Below, in pieces: positions 56,278-64,000 of a stretch of DNA of 64,000 nt (positions are counted from its first letter, which is position 1; every line of letters begins with the position of its first letter). The notes under the pieces were generated by a model. The model had not been told where the DNA came from and made no database searches. It saw nothing but the letters and a program-made list of their open reading frames with translations. The stretch is from Glaciimonas sp. PAMC28666 (lineage in GTDB: Bacteria > Pseudomonadota > Gammaproteobacteria > Burkholderiales > Burkholderiaceae_D), in NCBI RefSeq assembly GCF_016917355.1, contig NZ_CP070304.1:4154001-4218000 (forward strand), written 5' to 3'. The position numbers were made by a program, and so were the translations under genes.

Positions 56278-58479
56278 TCAATTGGACCGATTTTGTTTTT
56301 TTGGTTTGGTCTTCGGCACGACTTGTTCCATATTAAAGGTTTCGATACAGGCGCGAATCAAGTCTACTGAAATGCCGAGCGCCCATGTTGCCGCGACCGC
56401 CGCCAATACATTTTCCGTCTGGAAGGTTGGTTGTCCATCGGCCGTTAATGGAATGGTTGCGACGCGCGCCAACATCACTTCACGGCTTCCCTTGGATAAT
56501 ATAATTTGTCCTTCGCGCACAAACACCGCACGCTTGTCTTGCGCCAGGTGGTCGACGATGACGGGCAACGTTTGTTCCATGCCAAAAAAGATCACATCGC
56601 CGTCGCATAACTCTGCCATGGCGGCAACCAACCGGTCGGCTGCGTTCAGAACCGCAACGCCAGTAGGCAAAACGATGTCGACCTGGGTGCGCAATACTTT
56701 AGCCATCTGCTCTGCGTCGTCAATATAGTACTCGGGCAGTTGATCGTTTGCAGCGATATTGGTTACGACGCCAACCTGACAGCGATCGTAGGCCAAGCCT
56801 TCTGACAATATAGTGGTGCCGCCATTTTCGAAGACCGCCGCTTCGACCGCACGGTTCAGCAATACCCGATGGGCACCGGTCCAGTCAGCACAGTTGTTTT
56901 TTTCAACTTGTTGATTGTTGAAGTAAAGCCCATCACTGCATGCCAGGCCAGTATGTTGACCGTTGAGGTTAAGCAGACGCGCAATCAGGTGAGAGACGAC
57001 GGTTTTACCATGCGTGCCAGCCACGCCGACGATCGGAATCCGACCATTCTCTTCACCTGAAAACAAGTGATTGATGATGGCTTCGCCGACCGGTTGCGGT
57101 TCGCCCTCGGCTGGCTTGAGATGCATCAACAGACCAGGTCCGGCATTGACTTCGACAATCGCACCGCGTTGTTTTTCCAACGGCTGCGAGATGTCTTCTG
57201 CTACCAGATCCACCCCTGCGATGTCCAGACCGATAATGCGGGCTGCCAGCGCTGCCGCAGCGGCGACGCTCGGATGGACCTTTGCAGTAACGTCTATGGA
57301 AACATTGCCGGTGCGTTGAATTAAAACTGTTTTCCCGGCATCCGGTATGGCGTCAGGCAGAAATCCCTGTCGTTCCAGCTCCATTCTGATGATAGGTTCC
57401 TGATCCAAAAGGATCGGATTGAGAGGATGTTCCTCTAAATCGCCGCGGCGCGGATCACTATTCAACTGACTATCGATCAGTTGGCGAATGGTTGATTTGC
57501 CATCACCGGTGACCGAAAGCGGTTCACCGCGGGTGGCGGCAGCCAGCTTGCCACCGACGATGAGAAGGCGATGTTCGTTACCGCGAACGAAGCGCTCGAC
57601 GATTACGCTGCTACCTTCTTCTAAGGCCACGGCATAGGCGGTTTCAACTTCAGTACGTGTATTTAAGTCAATAAAAACGCCGCGACCATGGTTGGCATCG
57701 GTGGGTTTAACCACCACCGGCAAACCGATATCTTCAGCGGCCAGCCACGCATCTTCGGCGCTGTCAACGAGCCGTCCTTCCGGAATTGGCACACCACAAG
57801 CCTGCAGCAGGCTTTTGGTCAGGTCTTTATCACGCGAAATGCTTTCTGCAATCGCGCTGGTCTGATCTGTCTCCGCAGTCCAGATGCGTCGTTGGCGTGC
57901 GCCATGGCCCAGTTGAACCAGATTGCCAGCCGAAAGGCGCAGCGATGGGATGCGGCGTTGATCAGCAGCCTCGACGATGCATGCTGTACTCGGACCGAGA
58001 CACAGCGAATCGACCATTCCCCGCAAGGTCTCGATGTGGGCCGGGACATCAAACGGACGGTCTTCGATCGCAGCCATCACCAGGTCGCGCGCGGCATACA
58101 GGGCAGCGCGCGTGACTTGTTCGTGACGTGCGCGGACCACAACTTTGTAGACGCCCCGCTTGGATGTTTCCCGCGCTTTACCAAATCCGCCGGGCAAACC
58201 GGCAAGATTTTGCAGTTCCAACGTGACATGTTCCAGAATATGACCGGGCCAGGTGCCATCCTGCAGGCGCTGCACAAAGCCGCCGCGTTCGCCGTAGCTA
58301 CAGCGATGTTCTATTAGCGACGGCAACCAGCTTGTCAGTCTTTGATTAAAGCCCGGAATGACATTGGAAGGGCAATCTTCCAGTTCTCCGATATCGATCC
58401 AAGCCTCAAGCGCTGAACGATACGTCCATATATTTGGTCCGCGTAAGGACGTGATCCGGAGAAATTCTATGTTTTTCAT
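56278..58479 (-). CDS. Cyanophycin synthetase paralogue CphA', shortened
   Basis: A 733-residue relative of the downstream cphA with the same N-terminal and ATP-grasp domains (VVVKPTDANHGRGVFID, IVEVNAGPGLLMHL). The Mur-ligase P-loop reads GTHGKTVV (about residue 487), with histidine for the usual asparagine. It ends shortly after the central Mur domain, so the C-terminal lobe with the GHNPDA motif is missing; the last residues are lysine-rich. Paired long and short cphA genes are known in Burkholderiales such as Cupriavidus necator. It probably works with, or on a different substrate from, CphA; which one cannot be told here. Confidence 0.88.
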   Translation of the reverse strand: MKNIEFLRITSLRGPNIWTYRSALEAWIDIGELEDCPSNVIPGFNQRLTSWLPSLIEHRCSYGERGGFVQRLQDGTWPGHILEHVTLELQNLAGLPGGFGKARETSKRGVYKVVVRARHEQVTRAALYAARDLVMAAIEDRPFDVPAHIETLRGMVDSLCLGPSTACIVEAADQRRIPSLRLSAGNLVQLGHGARQRRIWTAETDQTSAIAESISRDKDLTKSLLQACGVPIPEGRLVDSAEDAWLAAEDIGLPVVVKPTDANHGRGVFIDLNTRTEVETAYAVALEEGSSVIVERFVRGNEHRLLIVGGKLAAATRGEPLSVTGDGKSTIRQLIDSQLNSDPRRGDLEEHPLNPILLDQEPIIRMELERQGFLPDAIPDAGKTVLIQRTGNVSIDVTAKVHPSVAAAAALAARIIGLDIAGVDLVAEDISQPLEKQRGAIVEVNAGPGLLMHLKPAEGEPQPVGEAIINHLFSGEENGRIPIVGVAGTHGKTVVSHLIARLLNLNGQHTGLACSDGLYFNNQQVEKNNCADWTGAHRVLLNRAVEAAVFENGGTTILSEGLAYDRCQVGVVTNIAANDQLPEYYIDDAEQMAKVLRTQVDIVLPTGVAVLNAADRLVAAMAELCDGDVIFFGMEQTLPVIVDHLAQDKRAVFVREGQIILSKGSREVMLARVATIPLTADGQPTFQTENVLAAVAATWALGISVDLIRACIETFNMEQVVPKTKPKKQNRSN

Positions 58480-58763
58480 GAGTAGTTAGGAAGGCCATGG
58501 GATCGCACGCTGCAGAGAATACCCAATTGGAATTAACGCTTTAAATGTTAAAAGGTTTACACAAAATAAAAAATAAATAATAAGTATTGATCGCAATCAG
58601 ATCATGAAAACCCTTAAAATACGGCAGAATAAAAATTATCTATAAAATGGTATGCCAGCGCATTTGATTTATTGCATCAAACATCACGCATTATGTGACG
58701 TTCTTGTTGCTTATCAAAGCGAATAAGCAACATTCCACTCATTCCATTTCATCCCGCCAAGGG

Positions 58764-61097
58764 ATGCACCATGCGTCTCAGATGACAAGCGAATACCTTA
58801 GCCCGATAACACCATCCCAAAGTGTCACCCAATCAATGCCCGACCGGTGGAGCATAGAGGTCGCCGCACAACTTGCGCCCGATGAAAAAATCGCCGCCTG
58901 GTTAGAGCTGGATATTGATTCCACCTTGCATTTTACGCGTGGTTTAGTGGTTGTGACTGATCGGCGTGTATTGGCAAAAATGGCGTCGGATGCAGACTGG
59001 ACGCACTGGTCCTATTCCGCGGGGCTGTCTTTACGTCATTTTGACCATGCCGGTATCGGTAGTCTGGAGCTGGTTGATGCCCAAGAACGTTTGGCGTGCT
59101 GGCGCTACACCTTGGGATTGAACGTCATCGCCTTGCGATTGATTAACCATTTTGAGCAGCAATTAGAGGCGCATCTGTCGGGCCTACCCGTGCACTATCC
59201 GGATGAAGGCGTTTGTCCGCAATGCCAGGCTCCGCTTCCGCCAGGCGAAGATACCTGCGCAATCTGTCCGGAAAAAAAGGACGAGGCGTCTACACGTTGG
59301 GCTCTATTTCGGCTGGTGCGCTTTGCGAAGCCATACAAATGGTCGTTGATATTCGGCTTTTTACTGACACTAGCCTCGACCGCGGCAACCTTGATACCGC
59401 CTTATTTGACGTTGCCGTTGATGGATAACATTCTCATCCCATATCAAAATGGCAAACCAATAGACGTCGGATTGGTGAAGTTATATATGGCAGGTTTATT
59501 GGGCTCTGCATTGGTCGCATGGTCATTGGGCTGGGCGCGTACCTACATTTTGGCAATTGTCAGTGAGCGTATCGGCGCAGATTTGCGCACCTCCACTTAC
59601 GAACATTTATTGCGCTTATCGCAAGAGTACTTCGGCGGCAAGCGTACCGGTGATTTGATGGCGCGCATCGGATCTGAATCTGACCGTATTTGTGTCTTTT
59701 TATCGCTGCATCTGCTGGATTTCGCCATTGACGTCCTCATGATGCTGATGACCGCAGCAATTCTGATCTCAATTAATCCCTGGTTAGCGTTAGTGACCTT
59801 GTTACCGCTGCCATTTATCGCGTGGATGATTCACCTCGTGCGTGATCGCTTACGTCATGGTTTTGAAAAAATTGATCGTATCTGGTCGGAAGTCACCAAC
59901 GTGCTGGCAGACACCATTCCGGGCATTCGGGTGGTGAAAGCGTTCGCGCAGGAAAAGCGTGAGGCATCTCGGTTCAAGGAGGCCAACCGACACAACTTGC
60001 TGGTCAACGATAAAGTGAATAAAATTTGGTCGTTGTTTACGCCGACCGTCACTTTTTTGACTGAAATAGGCCTATTGGTGGTGTGGGCTTTCGGTATTTG
60101 GCAAGTATCGCAAAACCAGATAACGGTTGGGGTATTAGTCGCTTTTCTGGCTTACATCGGCCGTTTCTATACCCGCCTTGATTCGATGAGCAGGATAGTC
60201 TCGGTGACGCAGAAGGCCGCAGCCGGTGCCAAGCGTATCTTTGAGATTCTGGATCACGTATCGAGCGTTCCTGAGCCAGCAAATCCGGTGCACATCGAGA
60301 ACGTCCAGGGGGCCATCGAATTACGTGACATCGGCTTCCGCTATGGCAATCGCTCAGTGATGCGTGGCGTAAATCTATCGATCAAACCGGGTGAAATGAT
60401 CGGTCTGGTCGGCCACAGCGGCTCTGGCAAGAGCACCTTGGTCAATTTGATTTGTCGCTTCTACGACGTCTCGGAAGGCGCGATCAAGCTCGACGGCGTT
60501 GATATTCGCTCGCTACCGATCACCGAATATCGCCGTAATATTGGTCTGGTTTTGCAGGAGCCGTTTTTGTTTTTCGGCACTATCGCCGACAATATTGCTT
60601 ATGGCAAGCCTGAAGCAACCCGTAAAGAAGTGGTGGCCGCGGCCCGTGCCGCGCATGCGCATGAATTTATTTTACGGTTGCCGCAAGGTTACGATTCGCT
60701 TGTCGGAGAGCGTGGCCAGGCATTGTCTGGCGGTGAGCGTCAGCGTATTTCGATTGCGCGCGCCTTGTTGATCGATCCCCGGATTTTAATCATGGATGAA
60801 GCCACTTCTTCCGTCGACACCAGTACCGAAAAAGAGATTCAGAAGGCGCTGGACAATCTGGTCCAGGGACGTACCACGATCGCCATTGCCCATCGCCTTT
60901 CGACGCTGCGCAAGGCGGACCGGTTGGTGGTGATGGATCGCGGCGAGATTGTTGAAGTCGGTAACCATGACGAACTGATGGCATGCGAGGGCGCCTATTA
61001 CCGCCTCTATCAAGCGCAATTGCGCAACGTCGATGACGAACCTGAGTTGCAAAACTGGAACAGCATCAGCAGCAAGATCGCCGAGACCACTACATAA
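58764..61097 (+). CDS. Cyanophycin metabolism-associated ABC exporter-type transporter
   Basis: About 777 residues. An N-terminal soluble domain of roughly 190 residues contains a zinc ribbon, Cys151, Cys154, Cys165 and Cys168. It is followed by a six-helix type I exporter domain (about 200-490) and an ATPase with Walker A GHSGSGKST (near 552), LSGGERQRISIARAL and Walker B ILIMDEATSS. Fused-half exporters of this layout are found next to cyanophycin genes and are named for that association; the substrate is unknown. It is divergent from cphA' and precedes a DUF1854 gene by one base. The start is uncertain: ATG at 58764 or 58782, or GTG at 58695. Confidence 0.88.
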   Translation: MHHASQMTSEYLSPITPSQSVTQSMPDRWSIEVAAQLAPDEKIAAWLELDIDSTLHFTRGLVVVTDRRVLAKMASDADWTHWSYSAGLSLRHFDHAGIGSLELVDAQERLACWRYTLGLNVIALRLINHFEQQLEAHLSGLPVHYPDEGVCPQCQAPLPPGEDTCAICPEKKDEASTRWALFRLVRFAKPYKWSLIFGFLLTLASTAATLIPPYLTLPLMDNILIPYQNGKPIDVGLVKLYMAGLLGSALVAWSLGWARTYILAIVSERIGADLRTSTYEHLLRLSQEYFGGKRTGDLMARIGSESDRICVFLSLHLLDFAIDVLMMLMTAAILISINPWLALVTLLPLPFIAWMIHLVRDRLRHGFEKIDRIWSEVTNVLADTIPGIRVVKAFAQEKREASRFKEANRHNLLVNDKVNKIWSLFTPTVTFLTEIGLLVVWAFGIWQVSQNQITVGVLVAFLAYIGRFYTRLDSMSRIVSVTQKAAAGAKRIFEILDHVSSVPEPANPVHIENVQGAIELRDIGFRYGNRSVMRGVNLSIKPGEMIGLVGHSGSGKSTLVNLICRFYDVSEGAIKLDGVDIRSLPITEYRRNIGLVLQEPFLFFGTIADNIAYGKPEATRKEVVAAARAAHAHEFILRLPQGYDSLVGERGQALSGGERQRISIARALLIDPRILIMDEATSSVDTSTEKEIQKALDNLVQGRTTIAIAHRLSTLRKADRLVVMDRGEIVEVGNHDELMACEGAYYRLYQAQLRNVDDEPELQNWNSISSKIAETTT

Positions 61098-61098
61098 G

Positions 61099-61578
61099 AT
61101 GACAACAATGACACTGCATGATTTCCGTTTGAGGCTGAATACGTTTGGCCGGCTAGTCTTGACGACGGCCGACGGTGAGGTCTATCAAGGTGTTCTGCCG
61201 GTGCGCGCCTTTCCGATAAGCGCAGCAGATGAGGGCGTATCCATTGTGGCTGCAAACGGGCAGGAACTGGCATGGATCGATCAATTAAGCGATCTGCCAG
61301 AAGAAACCCGTTCTATGGTTGAGCAGGAGTTAGGCAGACGCGAGTTTATGCCCGAGATCACCAGAATTCGACATGTGTCCAGCTATTCAACGCCGAGTAA
61401 CTGGACAGTGACTACCAATCGCGGCGAGGCTATTTTTACGTTAAAAGGCGAGGAAGACATCCGCCGTTTGGCCGGAGCATCATTACTGATCGCCGATAAC
61501 CACGGTGTGCATTTTGTCATCCGGGATTTGCTCACCCTGGATAAGGTCAGCCGCAAAATTTTGGATCGATTTTTGTAA
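61099..61578 (+). CDS. DUF1854 family protein, cyanophycin-associated
   Basis: A 159-residue soluble protein of the DUF1854 family, which co-occurs with cyanophycin synthetase and the ABC transporter upstream. It is beta-rich, with GEVYQGVLPVRAFPIS and the C-terminal LLIADNHGVHFVIRDLLTLDKVSRKILDRFL-like pattern. The ATG lies one base after the ABC stop, so the two are coexpressed and likely form one functional unit. No catalytic motif is visible; the biochemical role is unknown. Confidence 0.85.
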   Translation: MTTMTLHDFRLRLNTFGRLVLTTADGEVYQGVLPVRAFPISAADEGVSIVAANGQELAWIDQLSDLPEETRSMVEQELGRREFMPEITRIRHVSSYSTPSNWTVTTNRGEAIFTLKGEEDIRRLAGASLLIADNHGVHFVIRDLLTLDKVSRKILDRFL

Positions 61579-61715
61579 TTTTCGATGAATTTTGCTTGGA
61601 TCACCGGAGTTTAGGGCGCTTTTCGCAGAAAATAACTATTTCGTTATTATAATCGTGCAAAGATTTTGCGATTAAGCGACGCCACATTCATTAGCAGGTG
61701 TGCGCCTCTTTTTGT

Positions 61716-62462
61716 TTAAAAACTCTCGTCAATGTTCAAATAACGCCATTCCCCCGTCGGTAAATCTCCTAGCGTGATTTTACCGATCCGGATGCGTTTT
61801 AATCCTGTCACCTTCAAACCAACCAGCTCGCACATGCGCCGGATTTGGCGTTTTTTGCCTTCCCTCAGGGTGAAGCTCAATTGATCCTCATTTTGCCATT
61901 TGACGATGGCGCGCTTTAGCGGTTTACCGTCCAGAGACAAGCCAAAATTAAGGCGTCGTAGTTCGCTGTCGGGTAACTTTGCACCATGCGAATATTGGAC
62001 ACGGACCAAATACTCTTTGTCGATGGAAGAGTCTTCACCAATCAGTTCTTTGGCAATGCGGCCATCCTGCGTTAACACTAATAAGCCAACAGAATCAATA
62101 TCCAGTCGACCGGCCGGCACCAAATGGCGCAGTTGACTACCGTGAAATTCCTGGATGGACTGATCCTCTTTCCAGCGGCTGGCGCCGTTGACCAACACCA
62201 CAGCAGGTTTGTAACCGTCTTCCGCCTGACCGCTGACATATCCCATCGGTTTGTTGATCAGAATGGTGACACGTTTAGCCTGTTCGGCACTGGCCTGGCG
62301 TTCAACCGTGACGTGTTGGTGCGGGAGTACTTTGCTGCCAAGTTCGGAGATGATGATGCCATCCACACGGACCCAGCCGCGGGCAATCCATTCATCAGCT
62401 TCACGGCGCGAGCACAGGCCGAGTTCGGACATGCGTTTGGAAAGGCGTAGTAGTTCAGTCAT
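61716..62462 (-). CDS. 23S rRNA pseudouridine synthase (RsuA/RluB/E/F family)
   Basis: A 248-residue enzyme with an N-terminal S4 RNA-binding domain (LSKRMSELGLCSRREADEWIARGWV) and the pseudouridine synthase domain. The catalytic aspartate is in PAGRLDIDSVGLLVLT. KRQIRRMCELVGLKVTGLKRIRIG is the family C-terminal block. The sequence looks nearest to RluF, which modifies 23S rRNA, but the symbol is not secure. The ATG at 62462 is preferred to an in-frame TTG three codons earlier. Confidence 0.87.
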   Translation of the reverse strand: MTELLRLSKRMSELGLCSRREADEWIARGWVRVDGIIISELGSKVLPHQHVTVERQASAEQAKRVTILINKPMGYVSGQAEDGYKPAVVLVNGASRWKEDQSIQEFHGSQLRHLVPAGRLDIDSVGLLVLTQDGRIAKELIGEDSSIDKEYLVRVQYSHGAKLPDSELRRLNFGLSLDGKPLKRAIVKWQNEDQLSFTLREGKKRQIRRMCELVGLKVTGLKRIRIGKITLGDLPTGEWRYLNIDESF

Positions 62463-62710
62463 ATGATGCAAATCAGTGGAGGAAGTTCTGTATAAGGTAG
62501 TGTATCAAGCTTCGGACAGCTACATTGGTGCGGCGGGGCCCGGTGCGATCATACTCTTATAGTTGAGGACAACTGCTGAGCACGACTGCATTTCCATCGT
62601 GCGCTTCGAACGAAGCAACAGAGACTTACGCTGCGCCAGAACTTGCTCTACTTAATCAGGTACTCCTTTAAAATAAATGGGGAAAGCTAAAACAGACCGC
62701 GGCGCTAACT

Positions 62711-64000
62711 CTAAACCTGCAAAGCGTCGAGCAAGTCCGTTTCCAGTTGTAATTGAAGGCGGTTATGACTAAGGGCCTTGCCATCGACGAGAAACACGTC
62801 CTCGACGCGCTCGCCTAATGTCATGATTTTAGCCGTGTGTAAATTAATTTTGTATTTTGCGAGCACATTCGCGATTAAGTACAATAATCCAGCACGATCA
62901 TTCGCCGTGATGGCCAATAAATAATATTGCCCGCGCTCATCAGGCTGCAAGTCCACGGTCGGCGTCACCGGAAACGTGCGCGATAGCCGCGACAAGCGGC
63001 CGCGAGTGGGCGAGGGCAGTGGAACGCGCGCCTCAAGTTGTTCGGTTAGTTCGTGCTCGATGAGATTAATGATGTCGCGGTAATGTTTGGCGAACAATGG
63101 CGCACTCAATAAAAACGTATCGAGCGCGTAGCCATGCTTGGTGGTGTGAATTTTTGCATCCAGAATACTGAAGTTTTTGCTTTCGAAATAGCTGCAAATA
63201 CGCGCGAATAAATCGGTCTCGTCTGGCGTGTAAACTGCCACCTGCAAGCCCTCCCCAATTGGGGCCAGTCGCGCTTTAACGATCGGTTTAGGGCTATTGA
63301 CCAGCGTGTAGAAGGAGCGTGTTTGCCACGCTATATCGGCGGCGTCATGGCGCAAAAAGTACGCTACGTCGAGTTGCTCCCACAAAGGCTCATGCGCATC
63401 GTTTGGCAAGCCATATAAGCGCAAAGTTCTCAATGCATCTTCTTGCGTATTCTTTAATTCGCGGTCGGCAGAGGGGGTTTCACCGCCCAATACGCGTAGC
63501 GTAATACGATATAAGTCTTCCAGCAATTTGCCTTTCCAGGCGTTCCATACCTTAGGACTGGTACCGCGAATATCGGCGACCGTTAGCAGGTAGAGTGCCG
63601 TCAGATGGCGCTCATCTTTGACCGTTTTGACGAAAGCCAAAATGACATCGGGATCCGACATATCTTGCTTTTGCGCTACCTGCGACATGGTCAGGTGTTG
63701 CTGCACCAAAAACACGACGAGCTCGGTGTCTTCGACCGTCAGCCCGTGTTGCTGGCAAAATTGCTGAGCGTCGGCCATGCCAAGTTGAGAATGATCGCCG
63801 CCGCGACCTTTCGCGATGTCGTGAAATAACGCAGCGATATAAAGTATCCAGGGACGCGGAAAATTCGCAATCAACTGGCTGCAAAAAGGATATTCGTGCG
63901 CATGGTCGCTAAGCGTGAAGCGGCGCACATTCCGCACGACCATCAAAATGTGCTGGTCAACGGTGTAGACGTGAAAAAGGTCGTGCTGCATCTGGCCTAC
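62711..64000 (-). CDS. glnD: Bifunctional [protein-PII] uridylyltransferase/removing enzyme GlnD, partial (N-terminal part outside window)
   Basis: The C-terminal 430 or so residues of GlnD, the cytoplasmic nitrogen sensor that adds UMP to PII proteins when glutamine is low and removes it when glutamine is high. The HD domain responsible for UMP removal is visible ([11 protein letters not shown], then [16 protein letters not shown]), followed by two ACT domains ([19 protein letters not shown] and [20 protein letters not shown]) that sense glutamine. The nucleotidyltransferase domain lies past the edge. GlnD feeds the PII/NtrB-NtrC cascade that would drive the sigma-54 urt promoter described here. 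Confidence 0.95.
   Translation of the reverse strand, partial: VGQMQHDLFHVYTVDQHILMVVRNVRRFTLSDHAHEYPFCSQLIANFPRPWILYIAALFHDIAKGRGGDHSQLGMADAQQFCQQHGLTVEDTELVVFLVQQHLTMSQVAQKQDMSDPDVILAFVKTVKDERHLTALYLLTVADIRGTSPKVWNAWKGKLLEDLYRITLRVLGGETPSADRELKNTQEDALRTLRLYGLPNDAHEPLWEQLDVAYFLRHDAADIAWQTRSFYTLVNSPKPIVKARLAPIGEGLQVAVYTPDETDLFARICSYFESKNFSILDAKIHTTKHGYALDTFLLSAPLFAKHYRDIINLIEHELTEQLEARVPLPSPTRGRLSRLSRTFPVTPTVDLQPDERGQYYLLAITANDRAGLLYLIANVLAKYKINLHTAKIMTLGERVEDVFLVDGKALSHNRLQLQLETDLLDALQV

Noticed and set aside
57688-58317. Long plus-strand open frame antisense to cphA'
   Set aside because: Mirror frame of a strongly conserved gene; no ribosome site or known motif.

Overview
The window looks like a chromosomal segment of a betaproteobacterium of the order Burkholderiales, most likely Oxalobacteraceae. 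The evidence is gene content and order: urt-ure cluster, dapC-dapD-pilU-dapE-prmB, smc-zipA and a cphA/cphA' pair. The fairly balanced base composition would fit a Glaciimonas-like member better than the GC-rich genera, but that placement is inference from protein flavour only. There is no sign of a prophage, insertion sequence, CRISPR array, rRNA or tRNA.

Layout. 1-9.5 kb: 5' part of a catalase gene; a LysR regulator divergent from a small catabolic operon (split transketolase, beta-hydroxyacid dehydrogenase, MFS symporter); a MarR regulator; an isochorismatase-fold protein without its cysteine; an MFS exporter. 9.6-20.9 kb (minus): a complete urea system, urtABCDE-ureDABCEFG, with a good sigma-54 promoter and an NtrC-type enhancer upstream of urtA. 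21.4-28 kb: a diiron ferritin-like protein, two very small genes, a polar amino acid permease and binding protein without an ATPase gene, a DUF2520 protein and an ABC-F ATPase. 28.2-34.3 kb (minus): lysine/peptidoglycan precursor genes dapC, dapD and dapE with pilU, an ArsC/Spx-like gene and prmB. 34.8-40.2 kb: smc and zipA. 40.2-51.5 kb: a stretch that separates zipA from ligA, holding an AraC regulator, a sugar/polyol ABC transporter, a polyol dehydrogenase resembling erythritol/threitol dehydrogenases and an FGGY kinase, followed by a LigA whose sequence reads as alphaproteobacterial. 51.8-53.3 kb: galU and def. 53.5-61.6 kb: cyanophycin block, with cphA and cphA' on the minus strand and, divergently, an ABC exporter with an N-terminal zinc ribbon plus a DUF1854 protein. 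61.7-64 kb: a pseudouridine synthase and the 3' part of glnD.

Together, a nitrogen theme runs through the window: urea uptake and hydrolysis under probable NtrC/sigma-54 control, nitrogen storage as cyanophycin (Asp/Arg polymer), and the nitrogen sensor GlnD. The most interesting items are the undefined split-transketolase operon, the probable acquired zipA-ligA interval with a foreign-type LigA, a G9 tract in ureE where loss of one G would fuse UreE in frame to UreF, the cyanophycin-linked ABC/DUF1854 pair of unknown substrate, and several short tandem-repeat clusters beside housekeeping genes.

All calls come from reading the sequence and from recalled family knowledge; no database search was run.
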